Positions 11,612 through 19,897 of a stretch of 47,996 nucleotides of DNA are shown piece by piece (position 1 is the first letter of the stretch; every line of letters begins with the position of its first letter). The notes beneath the pieces were generated by a model. It saw nothing but the letters and a program-made list of their open reading frames with translations. It did no database searches and was not told the DNA's origin. Source of the stretch: Succinivibrio dextrinosolvens DSM 3072 (GTDB lineage: Bacteria; Pseudomonadota; Gammaproteobacteria; Enterobacterales; Succinivibrionaceae). The translations under genes and the position numbers were made by a program. The DNA lies in NCBI RefSeq assembly GCF_900167015.1, contig NZ_FUXX01000019.1, positions 1 to 47,996 of the forward strand. Reading direction: 5' to 3'.

Positions 11612-11678
11612 TTTGTATTCCTTATATTATTTTTCTCGTACACTATATTTTTTTACTTATTACATACAAAGCAGAGTC

Positions 11679-11684
11679 ATTATA
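11679..11684 (-). promoter_or_regulatory. Probable galM -10 box
   Basis: The minus strand reads TATAAT here, about 70 nt before the galM start codon. There is no good -35 hexamer; the -35 position falls beside the LacI-type operator at 11705-11718. Confidence 0.5.
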
Positions 11685-11704
11685 AACAGAATCAGATCAA
11701 TTTA

Positions 11705-11718
11705 TGAAAACGTTTACA
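11705..11718. promoter_or_regulatory. LacI/GalR-family operator upstream of galM
   Basis: The sequence TGAAAACGTTTACA matches the LacI-family half-site palindrome TGnAAnCGnTTnCA at every fixed position. It lies next to the presumed -35 of galM and 126 bp before the nitroreductase gene. Repression by a GalR-like protein is inferred; no such gene is in the window. Confidence 0.65.
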
Positions 11719-11843
11719 GTAAATAGTGATATTCCTCAAAAAAACTAATAATTTGTGTCATTGCATTCTAAAAATTCTGAATAAATTTGTAATAAAATAT
11801 CAAAAATTATTGCTATTATTTTCACCAAATATTGGAGATTAAA

Positions 11844-12488
11844 ATGGATTTTCTTGATATATCAAAGCAACGCTACACAACAAAACACTATAATCCAACA
11901 AGAAAAATTTCAGATAGAGATATAAATGAATTACTGGAAGTAGTTAGACTAGCCCCTTCAGCCGTAAATATTCAGCCTTGGCACTTCTATGTAGGCTCTT
12001 CACAAAGCGCAAAGGAAAAAATTCTAAAGGCAATTCCTGATTTCAATATTCCTAGAATTCAGGATTGCTCTCACTTTGTTGTTCTTTGTTCAAAAACAAA
12101 AATGACTGACCAGGAGCTAAGTGCAATTACACAAAAAGAAGATGCAGATGGAAGATATCCTAAAGCAGAAATCAGAGATGCTGTTGATTCACACAGAAAA
12201 ATCTTTGCTCGTATGCACGAGGATCTAGGAGATTTCACTCAGTGGACAGCAAAGCAGACTTACATTGCAATGACTGCCCTACTATATGCTGCAGCATCAA
12301 AAGGAATTGATAGCACTCCTATTGAAGGAATGGACTTCGATAAAACAGATGAAATTCTAAATCTAAAGAATAAGAATTTAAAATCTGTTATGATCGTTGC
12401 CCTTGGTTATCGTGCAGAAAATGATTCTAATGCCGATAGACCTAAATCTCGATTAAATTATGAAGAAGTCATTACATCAATTGACTAG
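11844..12488 (+). CDS. NfsB-type NAD(P)H nitroreductase
   Basis: This 214-residue FMN enzyme of the nitroreductase family is likely to reduce nitroaromatics or quinones. The N-terminus SKQRYTTKHYNPTRK and APSAVNIQPWHF follow E. coli NfsB closely. So do QKEDADGRY, the MHEDLGDFTQWTAKQTY segment and the ending DRPKSRL. The ATG at 11844 is preferred: GGAG lies 6 nt upstream, whereas a TTG at 11832 would overlap that site. It sits 8 bp before the TSCPD gene and is probably co-transcribed with it. Confidence 0.88.
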   Translation: MDFLDISKQRYTTKHYNPTRKISDRDINELLEVVRLAPSAVNIQPWHFYVGSSQSAKEKILKAIPDFNIPRIQDCSHFVVLCSKTKMTDQELSAITQKEDADGRYPKAEIRDAVDSHRKIFARMHEDLGDFTQWTAKQTYIAMTALLYAAASKGIDSTPIEGMDFDKTDEILNLKNKNLKSVMIVALGYRAENDSNADRPKSRLNYEEVITSID

Positions 12489-12496
12489 GAAACTAA

Positions 12497-12751
12497 ATGT
12501 TTGAATATATAACTCACGGCACCTGCTGTAAGAAAATCTTCGTTCAGCTAAAGGAAAATACCATTGAAGATGTGAATTTCCTTGGAGGTTGCGACGGTAA
12601 TCTTAAAGCAATCCGCAAACTTGTTCTTGGAAAGGATGCGAAAGAAATCATTGAATTATTAAGAGGCAATGAATGCAGAAACAAGGGGACCTCATGTGCA
12701 GATCAGCTGACATATGCCCTTGAAGAAGCTCTTAGAGCGAACAAAATCTAA
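12497..12751 (+). CDS. TSCPD-domain protein (TIGR03905 family)
   Basis: This 84-residue protein has the four-cysteine layout of the short TSCPD family: GTCCKKI at 8-14, GGCDGN near 30, and NECRNKGTSCADQL near 58-70. The domain is related to the C-terminal tail of vitamin B12-dependent ribonucleotide reductases and probably binds metal. The function of stand-alone copies is unknown. It is read directly after the nitroreductase, which hints at a redox role. Confidence 0.8.
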   Translation: MFEYITHGTCCKKIFVQLKENTIEDVNFLGGCDGNLKAIRKLVLGKDAKEIIELLRGNECRNKGTSCADQLTYALEEALRANKI

Positions 12752-12776
12752 TTCAAAAGAAAAAAAGCTGAATTAT

Positions 12777-12806
12777 GGACGATGTGGACAAAAGCACCTA
12801 TCGTCC
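12777..12806 (-). terminator. Possible terminator downstream of tRNA-Leu
   Basis: A 7-bp stem (12777-12783 with 12800-12806), extended by three inner pairs, is followed on the minus strand after about ten bases by a T-rich run. The distance to the T run makes this a weak call. Confidence 0.4.
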
Positions 12807-12854
12807 TACATCCCGCAAAGAAAACATTTAACTTATTGATTTTAAATAAGATTC

Positions 12855-12941
12855 TGGTGCCGAAGATGGGACTCGAACCCATACGCTTTTAAGGGCGGCG
12901 GATTTTGAATCCGCTGCGTCTACCAATTCCGCCACTTCGGC
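12855..12941 (-). tRNA. tRNA-Leu (anticodon CAA)
   Basis: The minus strand from 12941 folds as a class II tRNA of 87 nt including an encoded CCA. The acceptor stem starts GCCGAAG and is matched by CTTCGGC. The anticodon stem GCGGA/TCCGC encloses the loop TTCAAAA, so the anticodon is CAA and the codon read is UUG. A long variable arm and GGTTCGAGTCC T-loop are present. Confidence 0.95.
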
Positions 12942-13029
12942 TTGAAAGAAATGAGAATTGTGTTTGGTAGTAAAACAACTCGTTAATATTACATGAAAAG
13001 ATCAGCCTTTTCAATATGATTTTACTAAG

Positions 13030-13050
13030 AAAAAAAGCAGAAAAGGCTGC
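13030..13050 (-). terminator. lptG terminator
   Basis: On the minus strand GCAG-CCTTTT-CTGC is followed by seven T residues. A longer alternative inverted repeat pairs 13003-13012 with 13040-13049. It lies 20 bp after the lptG stop codon. Confidence 0.6.
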
Positions 13051-13069
13051 CAGTATATTTAATTTGTAG

Positions 13070-14137
13070 TTACGACTTTCTTTTTAGCAGATAAATAGCT
13101 AATCCAAGAAAAACAACTGTAGCAAAAGTTGCTCCTAAAATTGGAGGAACACCATATACAATTGAAAAAGGAGCAACAATCTGATTTAAAACATAATATC
13201 CAAAACCCAATGCAATACCAGACAGTATTCTGGTACCCATATTCATGGATCTCAGAGGGCCAAAGATTGTAGATAAAGCCAGTAAAAGCATTACAAGCAT
13301 AATAATAGGAGAAAGAAGCTTGTTATAGAAAGAAAGTCTGTATCTTGAGGAATCAACGCCGTTCTGTTCTATATAGTTTATATAGTCATGAAGCTGAACC
13401 ACAGAAAGCTTATCAGAGATTTCATTAAGAATTTCAATACGCTCCAGATTAACACTTAAAGGCCATACCTGAGTCTTATATTTATTATAAGTAACGCCAT
13501 CTTCGTTGATAACCTGCTCAACAACATCATTCATAACCCACTGGTTATCAATATAGTTACCTGTAGCGGCACGAGAAAAAGACTTAAGCTTTGTTCCTTC
13601 ATATTCATACTTGGCAACACCTGCAATTGTCTTTCTGTTAATCATGGCACAGATACCGATAAACATATTTCCTTCTTTTATCCAGGCGCCACTTGAAGTT
13701 ACGGAAACACCTGTTGAAGCAGAGGCACGTCGATAGTATTCATCCTCCGCATGTTTATCCAGTTTTGGAACAGCCATCTCTGAGACAGCTATTACAACCA
13801 TAATTACGGGAATCAGACTTTTAACACATGAAATACCAATATTAAGTTTTGAAAGACCTATCGACTGGAGAATGATAATTTCAGAATTTCGAGCCATCAT
13901 TCCAAGACCGATAACACCGCCGATCAGAATTGATACAGGGAAAAACTGAACAAAAACAATAGGAAGTCTGTAACAGACATAAATTAGAACAAAACCAAAA
14001 TCAATGTCACCTCGACCTATATATCTAAGGGCATCAATCAGATTAATCAGACCTGCAAAAAGAGTAAGACAGACTGAAACCAAGATTACAGATAAAACAA
14101 TATTTTTTCCGACGTATCTATCTAATATTCCGTACAT
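13070..14137 (-). CDS. lptG: LPS export ABC transporter permease LptG
   Basis: The product has 355 residues and is the YjgQ-type inner-membrane permease of the LptB2FG complex, which extracts lipopolysaccharide for export. Three transmembrane segments lie before residue 125 and three at the C-terminus, flanking a periplasmic beta domain. RYVGKNIVL at the start and the RNSEIIILQSIGLS coupling-helix region are typical. lptF normally precedes it directly. Here lptF is about 1.3 kb away, with an oppositely oriented AraC-family gene between, so lptG must have its own promoter in 14138-14538. Confidence 0.9.
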   Translation of the reverse strand: MYGILDRYVGKNIVLSVILVSVCLTLFAGLINLIDALRYIGRGDIDFGFVLIYVCYRLPIVFVQFFPVSILIGGVIGLGMMARNSEIIILQSIGLSKLNIGISCVKSLIPVIMVVIAVSEMAVPKLDKHAEDEYYRRASASTGVSVTSSGAWIKEGNMFIGICAMINRKTIAGVAKYEYEGTKLKSFSRAATGNYIDNQWVMNDVVEQVINEDGVTYNKYKTQVWPLSVNLERIEILNEISDKLSVVQLHDYINYIEQNGVDSSRYRLSFYNKLLSPIIMLVMLLLALSTIFGPLRSMNMGTRILSGIALGFGYYVLNQIVAPFSIVYGVPPILGATFATVVFLGLAIYLLKRKS

Positions 14138-14538
14138 AAATCATTTCCAGTAAAAATCTGCTGTAATTTTATCATATTAGGCTGATCATGTAGTTGAACA
14201 AATTTGATTAAATATAATTTTACAATATTCACTTTTATATAAATGAGTGTAATTTTTTTATAAAATAACCATACAAAAAATGTTATTTTGTACAATAAAA
14301 ATATAAAAAAAGTAAGACAAAATCAGAGAGGCTTTCAGATTTGATATTTATATCATAGAAATATATAGCCTAAAAAATGCCATTTAATAATGGATTACCA
14401 ATATAATATACAAAAAATGCGACAAAATTCATAATAATGAATATAAAAAAACACCTTTTGTAAAAAATTCTAAAAAACTAACTTTCATTGTTTTATAATT
14501 TCTCACATTATTAGACAAATATTATTAAGAATATAAAA
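14138..14538. other. 401-bp AT-rich divergent region between lptG and AraC regulator
   Basis: There is no coding sequence. The region should contain the lptG promoter (minus) and the regulator's own promoter (plus). A 12-bp direct repeat, ATACAAAAAATG, occurs at 14271-14282 and 14408-14419, a possible regulator site. The regulator gene at 14539 lacks a good ribosome-binding site. Confidence 0.4.
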
Positions 14539-15417
14539 ATGACACTAAAATTACCTATTGCAGTAAAAGAACGCACAATTGATACACCATTTACATATTT
14601 CAAATATGACAGTGATGAAGATGATTTTGTTGTTCCATTTCACTACCATGAAGGTCAACAGTTATTCCGTGTTATAGAAGGAAGTGTAAGTATTTCCATA
14701 AACTCAAATCCTTTTGTGCTAAAAAAAGGTGATTGCTCAATTGTTCCAGAAAACTGTGTTCATGCTCTTTATCCTCTTGAAAAAGGAACAAAATTCGAAT
14801 CCGTAGCTTTTAGTCTTCGCGAACTGTTTGATTTAAGTCAGAGTCATTATTCCCTTATAAAAAAGATTATGACTCATCAGATCGAAATCAGCCTTTACTA
14901 CAACAACAAAGACAACAAATCTATAACCGAAGTTGCAGAACAGCTGACCAGAGTCGTTAACTCAAATGATATGTGCGCAAGCATAATGGCAACAGCAAAA
15001 GTACTCGAGTTATTCGGTGAAGCAACAAAATTAGATAACTGTAAAATCTACGACCGAGATCAGGTTAACAGATACTACAAGTACTATATTAAATCTACAG
15101 TCATCTATAAATATATCTGCGATAACTACCGCAGAGAAGTCACTTTAGAGGAACTGGCAAATGCAGTTGAGCTTTCAGAAAAGTATTTCTGCAAGTTCTT
15201 CAAAGAACTTACAGATCTGAGACCAATGGAATTTGTAAATATGTTCAGAATTGAAGCTGCAGCCATTGAACTGGCAATATCAACAGACAGTATCAACGAA
15301 GTTGCTTCAAGATGTGGTTTTAAGGATCCTTGTTACTTTACCAAGCTATTCCGCAGATTCAAGGGGGCTTCACCAAGAGACTTCAGAGAAAGCATCCCTA
15401 ATCATTTCACAAAATAA
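14539..15417 (+). CDS. AraC-family transcriptional regulator with cupin domain
   Basis: The 292-residue protein has an N-terminal cupin-like sensor (about 25-100, PFHYHEGQQLFRVIEG) with histidines that could line a ligand pocket. Its C-terminal AraC DNA-binding domain (about 190-290) has two helix-turn-helix units. The second contains INEVASRCGFKDPCYFTKLFRRFKG, the usual family signature. It is oriented against both neighbours, lptF and lptG. Its ligand and targets are unknown; sugar or stress sensing is typical of the class. Confidence 0.88.
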   Translation: MTLKLPIAVKERTIDTPFTYFKYDSDEDDFVVPFHYHEGQQLFRVIEGSVSISINSNPFVLKKGDCSIVPENCVHALYPLEKGTKFESVAFSLRELFDLSQSHYSLIKKIMTHQIEISLYYNNKDNKSITEVAEQLTRVVNSNDMCASIMATAKVLELFGEATKLDNCKIYDRDQVNRYYKYYIKSTVIYKYICDNYRREVTLEELANAVELSEKYFCKFFKELTDLRPMEFVNMFRIEAAAIELAISTDSINEVASRCGFKDPCYFTKLFRRFKGASPRDFRESIPNHFTK

Positions 15418-15441
15418 GATAATAAATAACGTTAACTTTTT

Positions 15442-15469
15442 GAACGGCAACTATGTTGCCGTTCTTTTT
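15442..15469 (+). terminator. Terminator of AraC-family gene
   Basis: A perfect 9-bp stem (15442-15450 with 15456-15464) has a 5-nt loop and runs into TTTTTATTTTTT. The T tract overlaps the stop codon of convergent lptF. Confidence 0.85.
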
Positions 15470-16565
15470 ATTTTTTCTTAAATGATTTCAGAAAATTCTT
15501 ATCTACATTCAAAGGGATCAACACAAAAATAAGGAAAATCACGGGAACTATATACATTCCAGGGAATAATGGTATTTTTCCAGAATTGAGAAGATTTCTG
15601 ATTGATAGAATAGCCAAGTAATAACAAACAAACAGAATAATAGCAGGTCCTAGACGAGCAAACTTACCCTGTCTTGGGTTAATCATGGATAGCGGAACTG
15701 CCATAATGGCAAAAATGAAGCAGGCAAAAACCGGAGCAACTCTCCACTGAAGCTCTATTTGTGCTGCTAGATTATTGGATTTATACAAATCTGCAGATGA
15801 GATACTCTGTAAGGAATTATCCTTAGAATCCTCTTCATCAGAATAAGGAACAGGGATTGACAATGTATTAAAATCAACCTTCTCAAGTTCAGGAGAAACA
15901 CCATCGGACTTGTACAGAGAGCCATTCTCAAGAACCACCCACTGAGTTCCGGTTTTATCTTTTGACATATGACCTGATAAAGCAGTCAGGAACTCATACT
16001 CTGTAGAGTTAATGGCTCTAGCCTTTACAGTTTTGATTACAAAAACCTGACCTAGTTGTTTGTTACCTTTCTCATCATTAACTTCTTGAATATACAGTGA
16101 ATAATCACCAAAATCAGTGAATTTTCCACTCTCAATAGGTAAATATTTAGGATTGTTTTGAGAAGAATCTGTAAGAGCATTCTTCGCCTGATTTGCTGTA
16201 GGCATAAAATACAAACAGTTCAAACAGGTAGCAATTGCAGTAATCAAAGCCAGAATCAGACAGATTTTCATGAATGAAACACCTGACAATCCGGATGAAC
16301 GCATAACAACCATCTCAGAATCGGATGACATTCTAGAAAGAGAAACAATAATACCTACATAAAGACTCATTGGAAGAAGAATAAAGCCAATAGAAGGTAG
16401 AGAGTACACGATTAACTCTGACACAACATCAATAGGAATATTTCCAACAGAAGCCTTACCAAGGATCTTAATGATTGTCTGGCATAAAAAGACAGAAAGC
16501 AGTACAACCAATGTAACAATCTGGACTTTAAAGATATCTTTAAATATGTATTTATTTAAAATCAA
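15468..16565 (-). CDS. lptF: LPS export ABC transporter permease LptF
   Basis: The product has 365 residues and is the YjgP-type permease partner of LptG. Hydrophobic segments fall near residues 15-35, 55-80 and 100-120 and in the last 100 residues, around a periplasmic domain. SRMSSDSEMVVMRSSGLS is the conserved cytoplasmic coupling region. The start is a TTG at 16565, supported by AGGA 7 nt upstream, and lies 9 bp after the holB stop. It therefore belongs to the mltG-tmk-holB transcript rather than to a classical lptFG pair. Confidence 0.9.
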   Translation of the reverse strand: MILNKYIFKDIFKVQIVTLVVLLSVFLCQTIIKILGKASVGNIPIDVVSELIVYSLPSIGFILLPMSLYVGIIVSLSRMSSDSEMVVMRSSGLSGVSFMKICLILALITAIATCLNCLYFMPTANQAKNALTDSSQNNPKYLPIESGKFTDFGDYSLYIQEVNDEKGNKQLGQVFVIKTVKARAINSTEYEFLTALSGHMSKDKTGTQWVVLENGSLYKSDGVSPELEKVDFNTLSIPVPYSDEEDSKDNSLQSISSADLYKSNNLAAQIELQWRVAPVFACFIFAIMAVPLSMINPRQGKFARLGPAIILFVCYYLAILSIRNLLNSGKIPLFPGMYIVPVIFLIFVLIPLNVDKNFLKSFKKK

Positions 16566-16574
16566 AGTATATTC

Positions 16575-17666
16575 CTATATCTTTCTTAACGAATTTATCC
16601 ATGCACTAATCAATGAAACTGGAGCTCTACTATTCAACATAGGAGAATCTGCCTTTATATACTTCATTTCATTATACGCATCAAGTAAATGAGATGCTGG
16701 AATTTTTACAAGTTTATCTAAGGAAATCCCCTTTAATAAAGGAAGACTGTCCTTATCAATTCTAGCCTTGCATTTTAACAGCTCTAAAATAAACTCCTGC
16801 AGAATAAGATGTCTGTGTTCATTTGACAGCTCCATAAGAAGAGATACTGTTTTTGTAGATGCCGATGAGGAAACATCCTCGGTTAAAGCCTGTATAAGTT
16901 CAACGGCTCTAATATCTAGCTCTTCCCTGTAATATTTAATTGCACCACGAGGCGAATTAAAGGACAAGGCCAAAGCAATCTTTGCCCTATCCACTGAAAA
17001 ATCATTTCCCAAACGAGATTTAAGATAATCTAAACCAGTTTCCACTGAAACTCTTGGGATCTGAATCTTAAATGCACGAGAAAGAATTGTTGCTGGAAGA
17101 AGTTCCAGACTCTTTGTAAGAAGAATAATAAGAGTATTTGCAGTTGGCTCTTCAAAAGTCTTTAATAAAGCATTTGCCGCACCTTCTCCCATAAGATGAG
17201 CATTTGAAATTACAGCAACCTTGCCTTTTCCCAGGACAGAGCCCTGTGCAATCCACTCGTTTAAACTTCTGATACCATCGATTCTTACAGATTTAGTTCC
17301 TTTAGAAGTATTCTCTGACTCAATAAACTCATCGTTAAGAGGAGTCCCCATATCATTGAGTAATTTGGAAAAACTGTGGGTGAGATCCTCCTGACGATCA
17401 GATTCATCCTGAGTTGATGATAATAGGGAAATAAAATCCGGATGAGAGCCTGACTCAAGATCATCAAATAAATGACAAGACTTGCATGTACCGCAAGATT
17501 CCTTCGGCTTTCTATCTGCGCATAAGTAAAGCTTAGCAAATTCTAAAGCAAGAAATGCTCCTCCAAGATCAGGAGCCCCCGCAAGAATCACAGATGAAGG
17601 AACTCTTCCACTTTCAATGGAATTTCTAAAAGTCTCAAGAGGTGGAATCAACCAGGGATCAAACAT
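16575..17666 (-). CDS. holB: DNA polymerase III, delta-prime subunit
   Basis: This 363-residue component of the clamp-loader complex helps place the beta sliding clamp on DNA. As in E. coli delta-prime, the P-loop position is degenerate (GAPDLGGAFLALEFA near 30-44). Cys49, Cys58, Cys61 and Cys64 (CGTCKSC) form the zinc-binding module. LLKTFEEPTANTLIILLT is the conserved clamp-loader segment. The ATG overlaps the tmk stop by 8 nt, indicating translational coupling. The tmk-holB order is conserved in gammaproteobacteria. Confidence 0.92.
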   Translation of the reverse strand: MFDPWLIPPLETFRNSIESGRVPSSVILAGAPDLGGAFLALEFAKLYLCADRKPKESCGTCKSCHLFDDLESGSHPDFISLLSSTQDESDRQEDLTHSFSKLLNDMGTPLNDEFIESENTSKGTKSVRIDGIRSLNEWIAQGSVLGKGKVAVISNAHLMGEGAANALLKTFEEPTANTLIILLTKSLELLPATILSRAFKIQIPRVSVETGLDYLKSRLGNDFSVDRAKIALALSFNSPRGAIKYYREELDIRAVELIQALTEDVSSSASTKTVSLLMELSNEHRHLILQEFILELLKCKARIDKDSLPLLKGISLDKLVKIPASHLLDAYNEMKYIKADSPMLNSRAPVSLISAWINSLRKI

Positions 17667-18285
17667 CTAATTTTTCCAGGCATGCAATAACATTAGCGCT
17701 AACTTTATCTAAGGGTAATGAACCATCAATAAGAACAATATGTTCAGGATCTTCCTTTGCACACTCAATATAGGTGTTTCTAACTCGAATGAAGAAATCA
17801 ATTTTTGACTGTTCAAATCGATCAAGTTTCCCTCTCTGTCTTGCCCTTTTCATTCCTTCTTCAGGATCAATATCAAGCAAAAAGGTTAAATCAGGACGAA
17901 AATTCCCTAACACGATTTGTCTTACAGCATTTATATGATTCATATCCATGCCTCGACCGCCACCCTGATAGGCAACAGTAGAAAGATCATGTCTATCACA
18001 GATAATATCAAATCCTTCCTGAAGCTTTGGCTTAATAAAACTGTTTACAAGCTGAGCTCTTGCAGCGTACATAAGGAGTAACTCTGTTGTATCACACATT
18101 GAATCGTCTTCTCTAGGATTCTTTAACAATGCGCGAATATCCTCAGCAATAGGAGTCCCTCCAGGTTCTCTAACACAGATTACCTTTCTTCCTTTTCCTT
18201 TAAGGTAATTGCTTATAACCTCAATCTGAGTTGATTTACCTGCGCCTTCAGAGCCTTCAAGAGTAATAAATAAGCCTTTTGACAT
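17659..18285 (-). CDS. tmk: Thymidylate kinase
   Basis: The enzyme (208 residues) phosphorylates dTMP to dTDP. The P-loop LEGSEGAGKSTQ is near the N-terminus, followed by CVREPGGTPIAE and the DRHDLSTVAYQGGGRG thymidine-binding segment. RARQRGKLDRFEQ forms the lid. I use the ATG at 18285; a GTG two codons earlier (18291) is also possible. The ribosome site is poor. Its TGA stop is embedded in the start of holB. Confidence 0.94.
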   Translation of the reverse strand: MSKGLFITLEGSEGAGKSTQIEVISNYLKGKGRKVICVREPGGTPIAEDIRALLKNPREDDSMCDTTELLLMYAARAQLVNSFIKPKLQEGFDIICDRHDLSTVAYQGGGRGMDMNHINAVRQIVLGNFRPDLTFLLDIDPEEGMKRARQRGKLDRFEQSKIDFFIRVRNTYIECAKEDPEHIVLIDGSLPLDKVSANVIACLEKLDV

Positions 18286-18383
18286 TTTCACTATTAAATA
18301 ATTATAAAAAACAAAACTGACGGTAATTATACCATCAGCTCTTACTCGAAATGGTAATGAAATTAAAGATGTTGAATTTTACT

Positions 18384-19733
18384 TCACTTGTTATTTGACG
18401 ATTTTGTGGAAGGTGTCTTTTTGCTTTCTTTAGGACTATCTGCTTTAGCAGCTTTACTCTCTGATTCAGGAATTTCAGCTTTTGATGACTCAACAGAAGA
18501 AGAGTTATCATCTTTTAACTCAGGGGTAGTCTTATTATTGCTGGTTATCTTTTCAGATTCTGAATCAGATTCAGCTGCTGATTCAGAAACAGTATCATCA
18601 CCATTAGAGTCAGCCACGGAGCTCTCTGAATTATCGCTACCCTTTTCGTCAAACAGCTTATAGTTTTTAACTTTTTTTCTGTATTCAAATACAGCTTTAT
18701 TATGGTCATTTAAATTATTGGTAAAAACATGACCTTCTGTTGGAGAAATTCCCTTTGCAACAAAATATAATGCCTTAGTATTTTCAGGATGTAAGGCTGC
18801 ACGAATCGATTTTGCCTGAGGCATACATATTGGAGTTGGAGGAAGACCGTCTCTTGTATACGTATTATATGGGCTATCTGCTTTAAGCTGAGACTTCTTC
18901 AGAGTTCCAGAAAAATCACGACTTACTCCATACATAACCGCAGGATCAGTCTGGAGACGCATCCCCTTTGAAAGTCTATTTTCAAAAACTGCAGCGATAA
19001 GAGTTCGTTCCTCATCTAAAAAGGTTTCCTTCTCAATAAGAGAGGCAAGAATCAGTGCTTCATATGGAGTTTTGATGTTATTACTTTCATCTCTGTTTTC
19101 CCACTCAGACTTTAAAAGCTTCAGCTGAGAAATAATCCCCTGCCTGAAAATTGAGTAAAAAGGATCCTTCTCGTACAGAGGATAGGTCGCAGGTGAAATA
19201 AGCCCCTCAAGAGAAGCAATGTCTTCGCCGATAAACTCAAGCAGGTTAGGATTGTCTTTCAAAATCTCCCTGATAAAAGACGCTTCCATGGAAACAGATG
19301 AAAAGAACTTGTCATCAGTAAGCTTATTCTTAAATCTTTCAGCCTTTTTAATAATTTTTGAAAGATTAGTTCCCTCAACAATAGTAAAAGTAGGATATGT
19401 TTTAACAATAACATTTCCTTCAGACATGTCCTTTAGAACAGAAATAAAGCTTTTATTTGGTCCGACCAGATACTCGCCCTTCTGAATTGATGAAACAGGA
19501 TTTGAAAAGCGAAGATAAACTCTTGCCACAAGACGATCCCATGGATTATCCAGAAGATCATTGATAACAGTCTTGGTGGTAGCTCCTTTTTTTAGTTCAT
19601 ATACCTGAGTTTTACCTGTAATTTCACTATTTCTCAGCTTCTCTATAGACTCATAGGCAAAATAGGAAGCTGTTAGCACTGAAACCAGAATAATAATAAA
19701 AAATGCAAGATAAAATTTTTTTGATTTAGTCAT
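18384..19733 (-). CDS. mltG: Endolytic transglycosylase MltG with acidic Ser-rich tail
   Basis: The protein cuts nascent glycan strands in the periplasm and helps set their length. It has 449 residues, about 100 more than E. coli MltG. A membrane anchor lies at 8-26 and the YceG domain at about 45-360, with catalytic Glu234 in ASLIEKETF and LQTDPAVMYG around 260. Residues 365-449 form an extension of Ser, Glu, Asp, Lys and Asn with no predicted fold (for example ESAAESDSESE). That tail is predicted periplasmic. Gene order mltG-tmk-holB matches E. coli; the usual upstream pabC is replaced by a GGDEF-like gene. Confidence 0.92.
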   Translation of the reverse strand: MTKSKKFYLAFFIIILVSVLTASYFAYESIEKLRNSEITGKTQVYELKKGATTKTVINDLLDNPWDRLVARVYLRFSNPVSSIQKGEYLVGPNKSFISVLKDMSEGNVIVKTYPTFTIVEGTNLSKIIKKAERFKNKLTDDKFFSSVSMEASFIREILKDNPNLLEFIGEDIASLEGLISPATYPLYEKDPFYSIFRQGIISQLKLLKSEWENRDESNNIKTPYEALILASLIEKETFLDEERTLIAAVFENRLSKGMRLQTDPAVMYGVSRDFSGTLKKSQLKADSPYNTYTRDGLPPTPICMPQAKSIRAALHPENTKALYFVAKGISPTEGHVFTNNLNDHNKAVFEYRKKVKNYKLFDEKGSDNSESSVADSNGDDTVSESAAESDSESEKITSNNKTTPELKDDNSSSVESSKAEIPESESKAAKADSPKESKKTPSTKSSNNK

Positions 19734-19897
19734 GCAGAAATCACTTATTTAAGTTCAAAAGGATATCCATCGATTATAGTTGAAAAATTTTTGTTAATGA
19801 AACAATAATCGGAAAATCGATCGTTAGCGACCAAAATACATGACATTATTTAGTAGAAAAATAGGAACAGAAATTTAATAACAAAAAACGATCTTAA

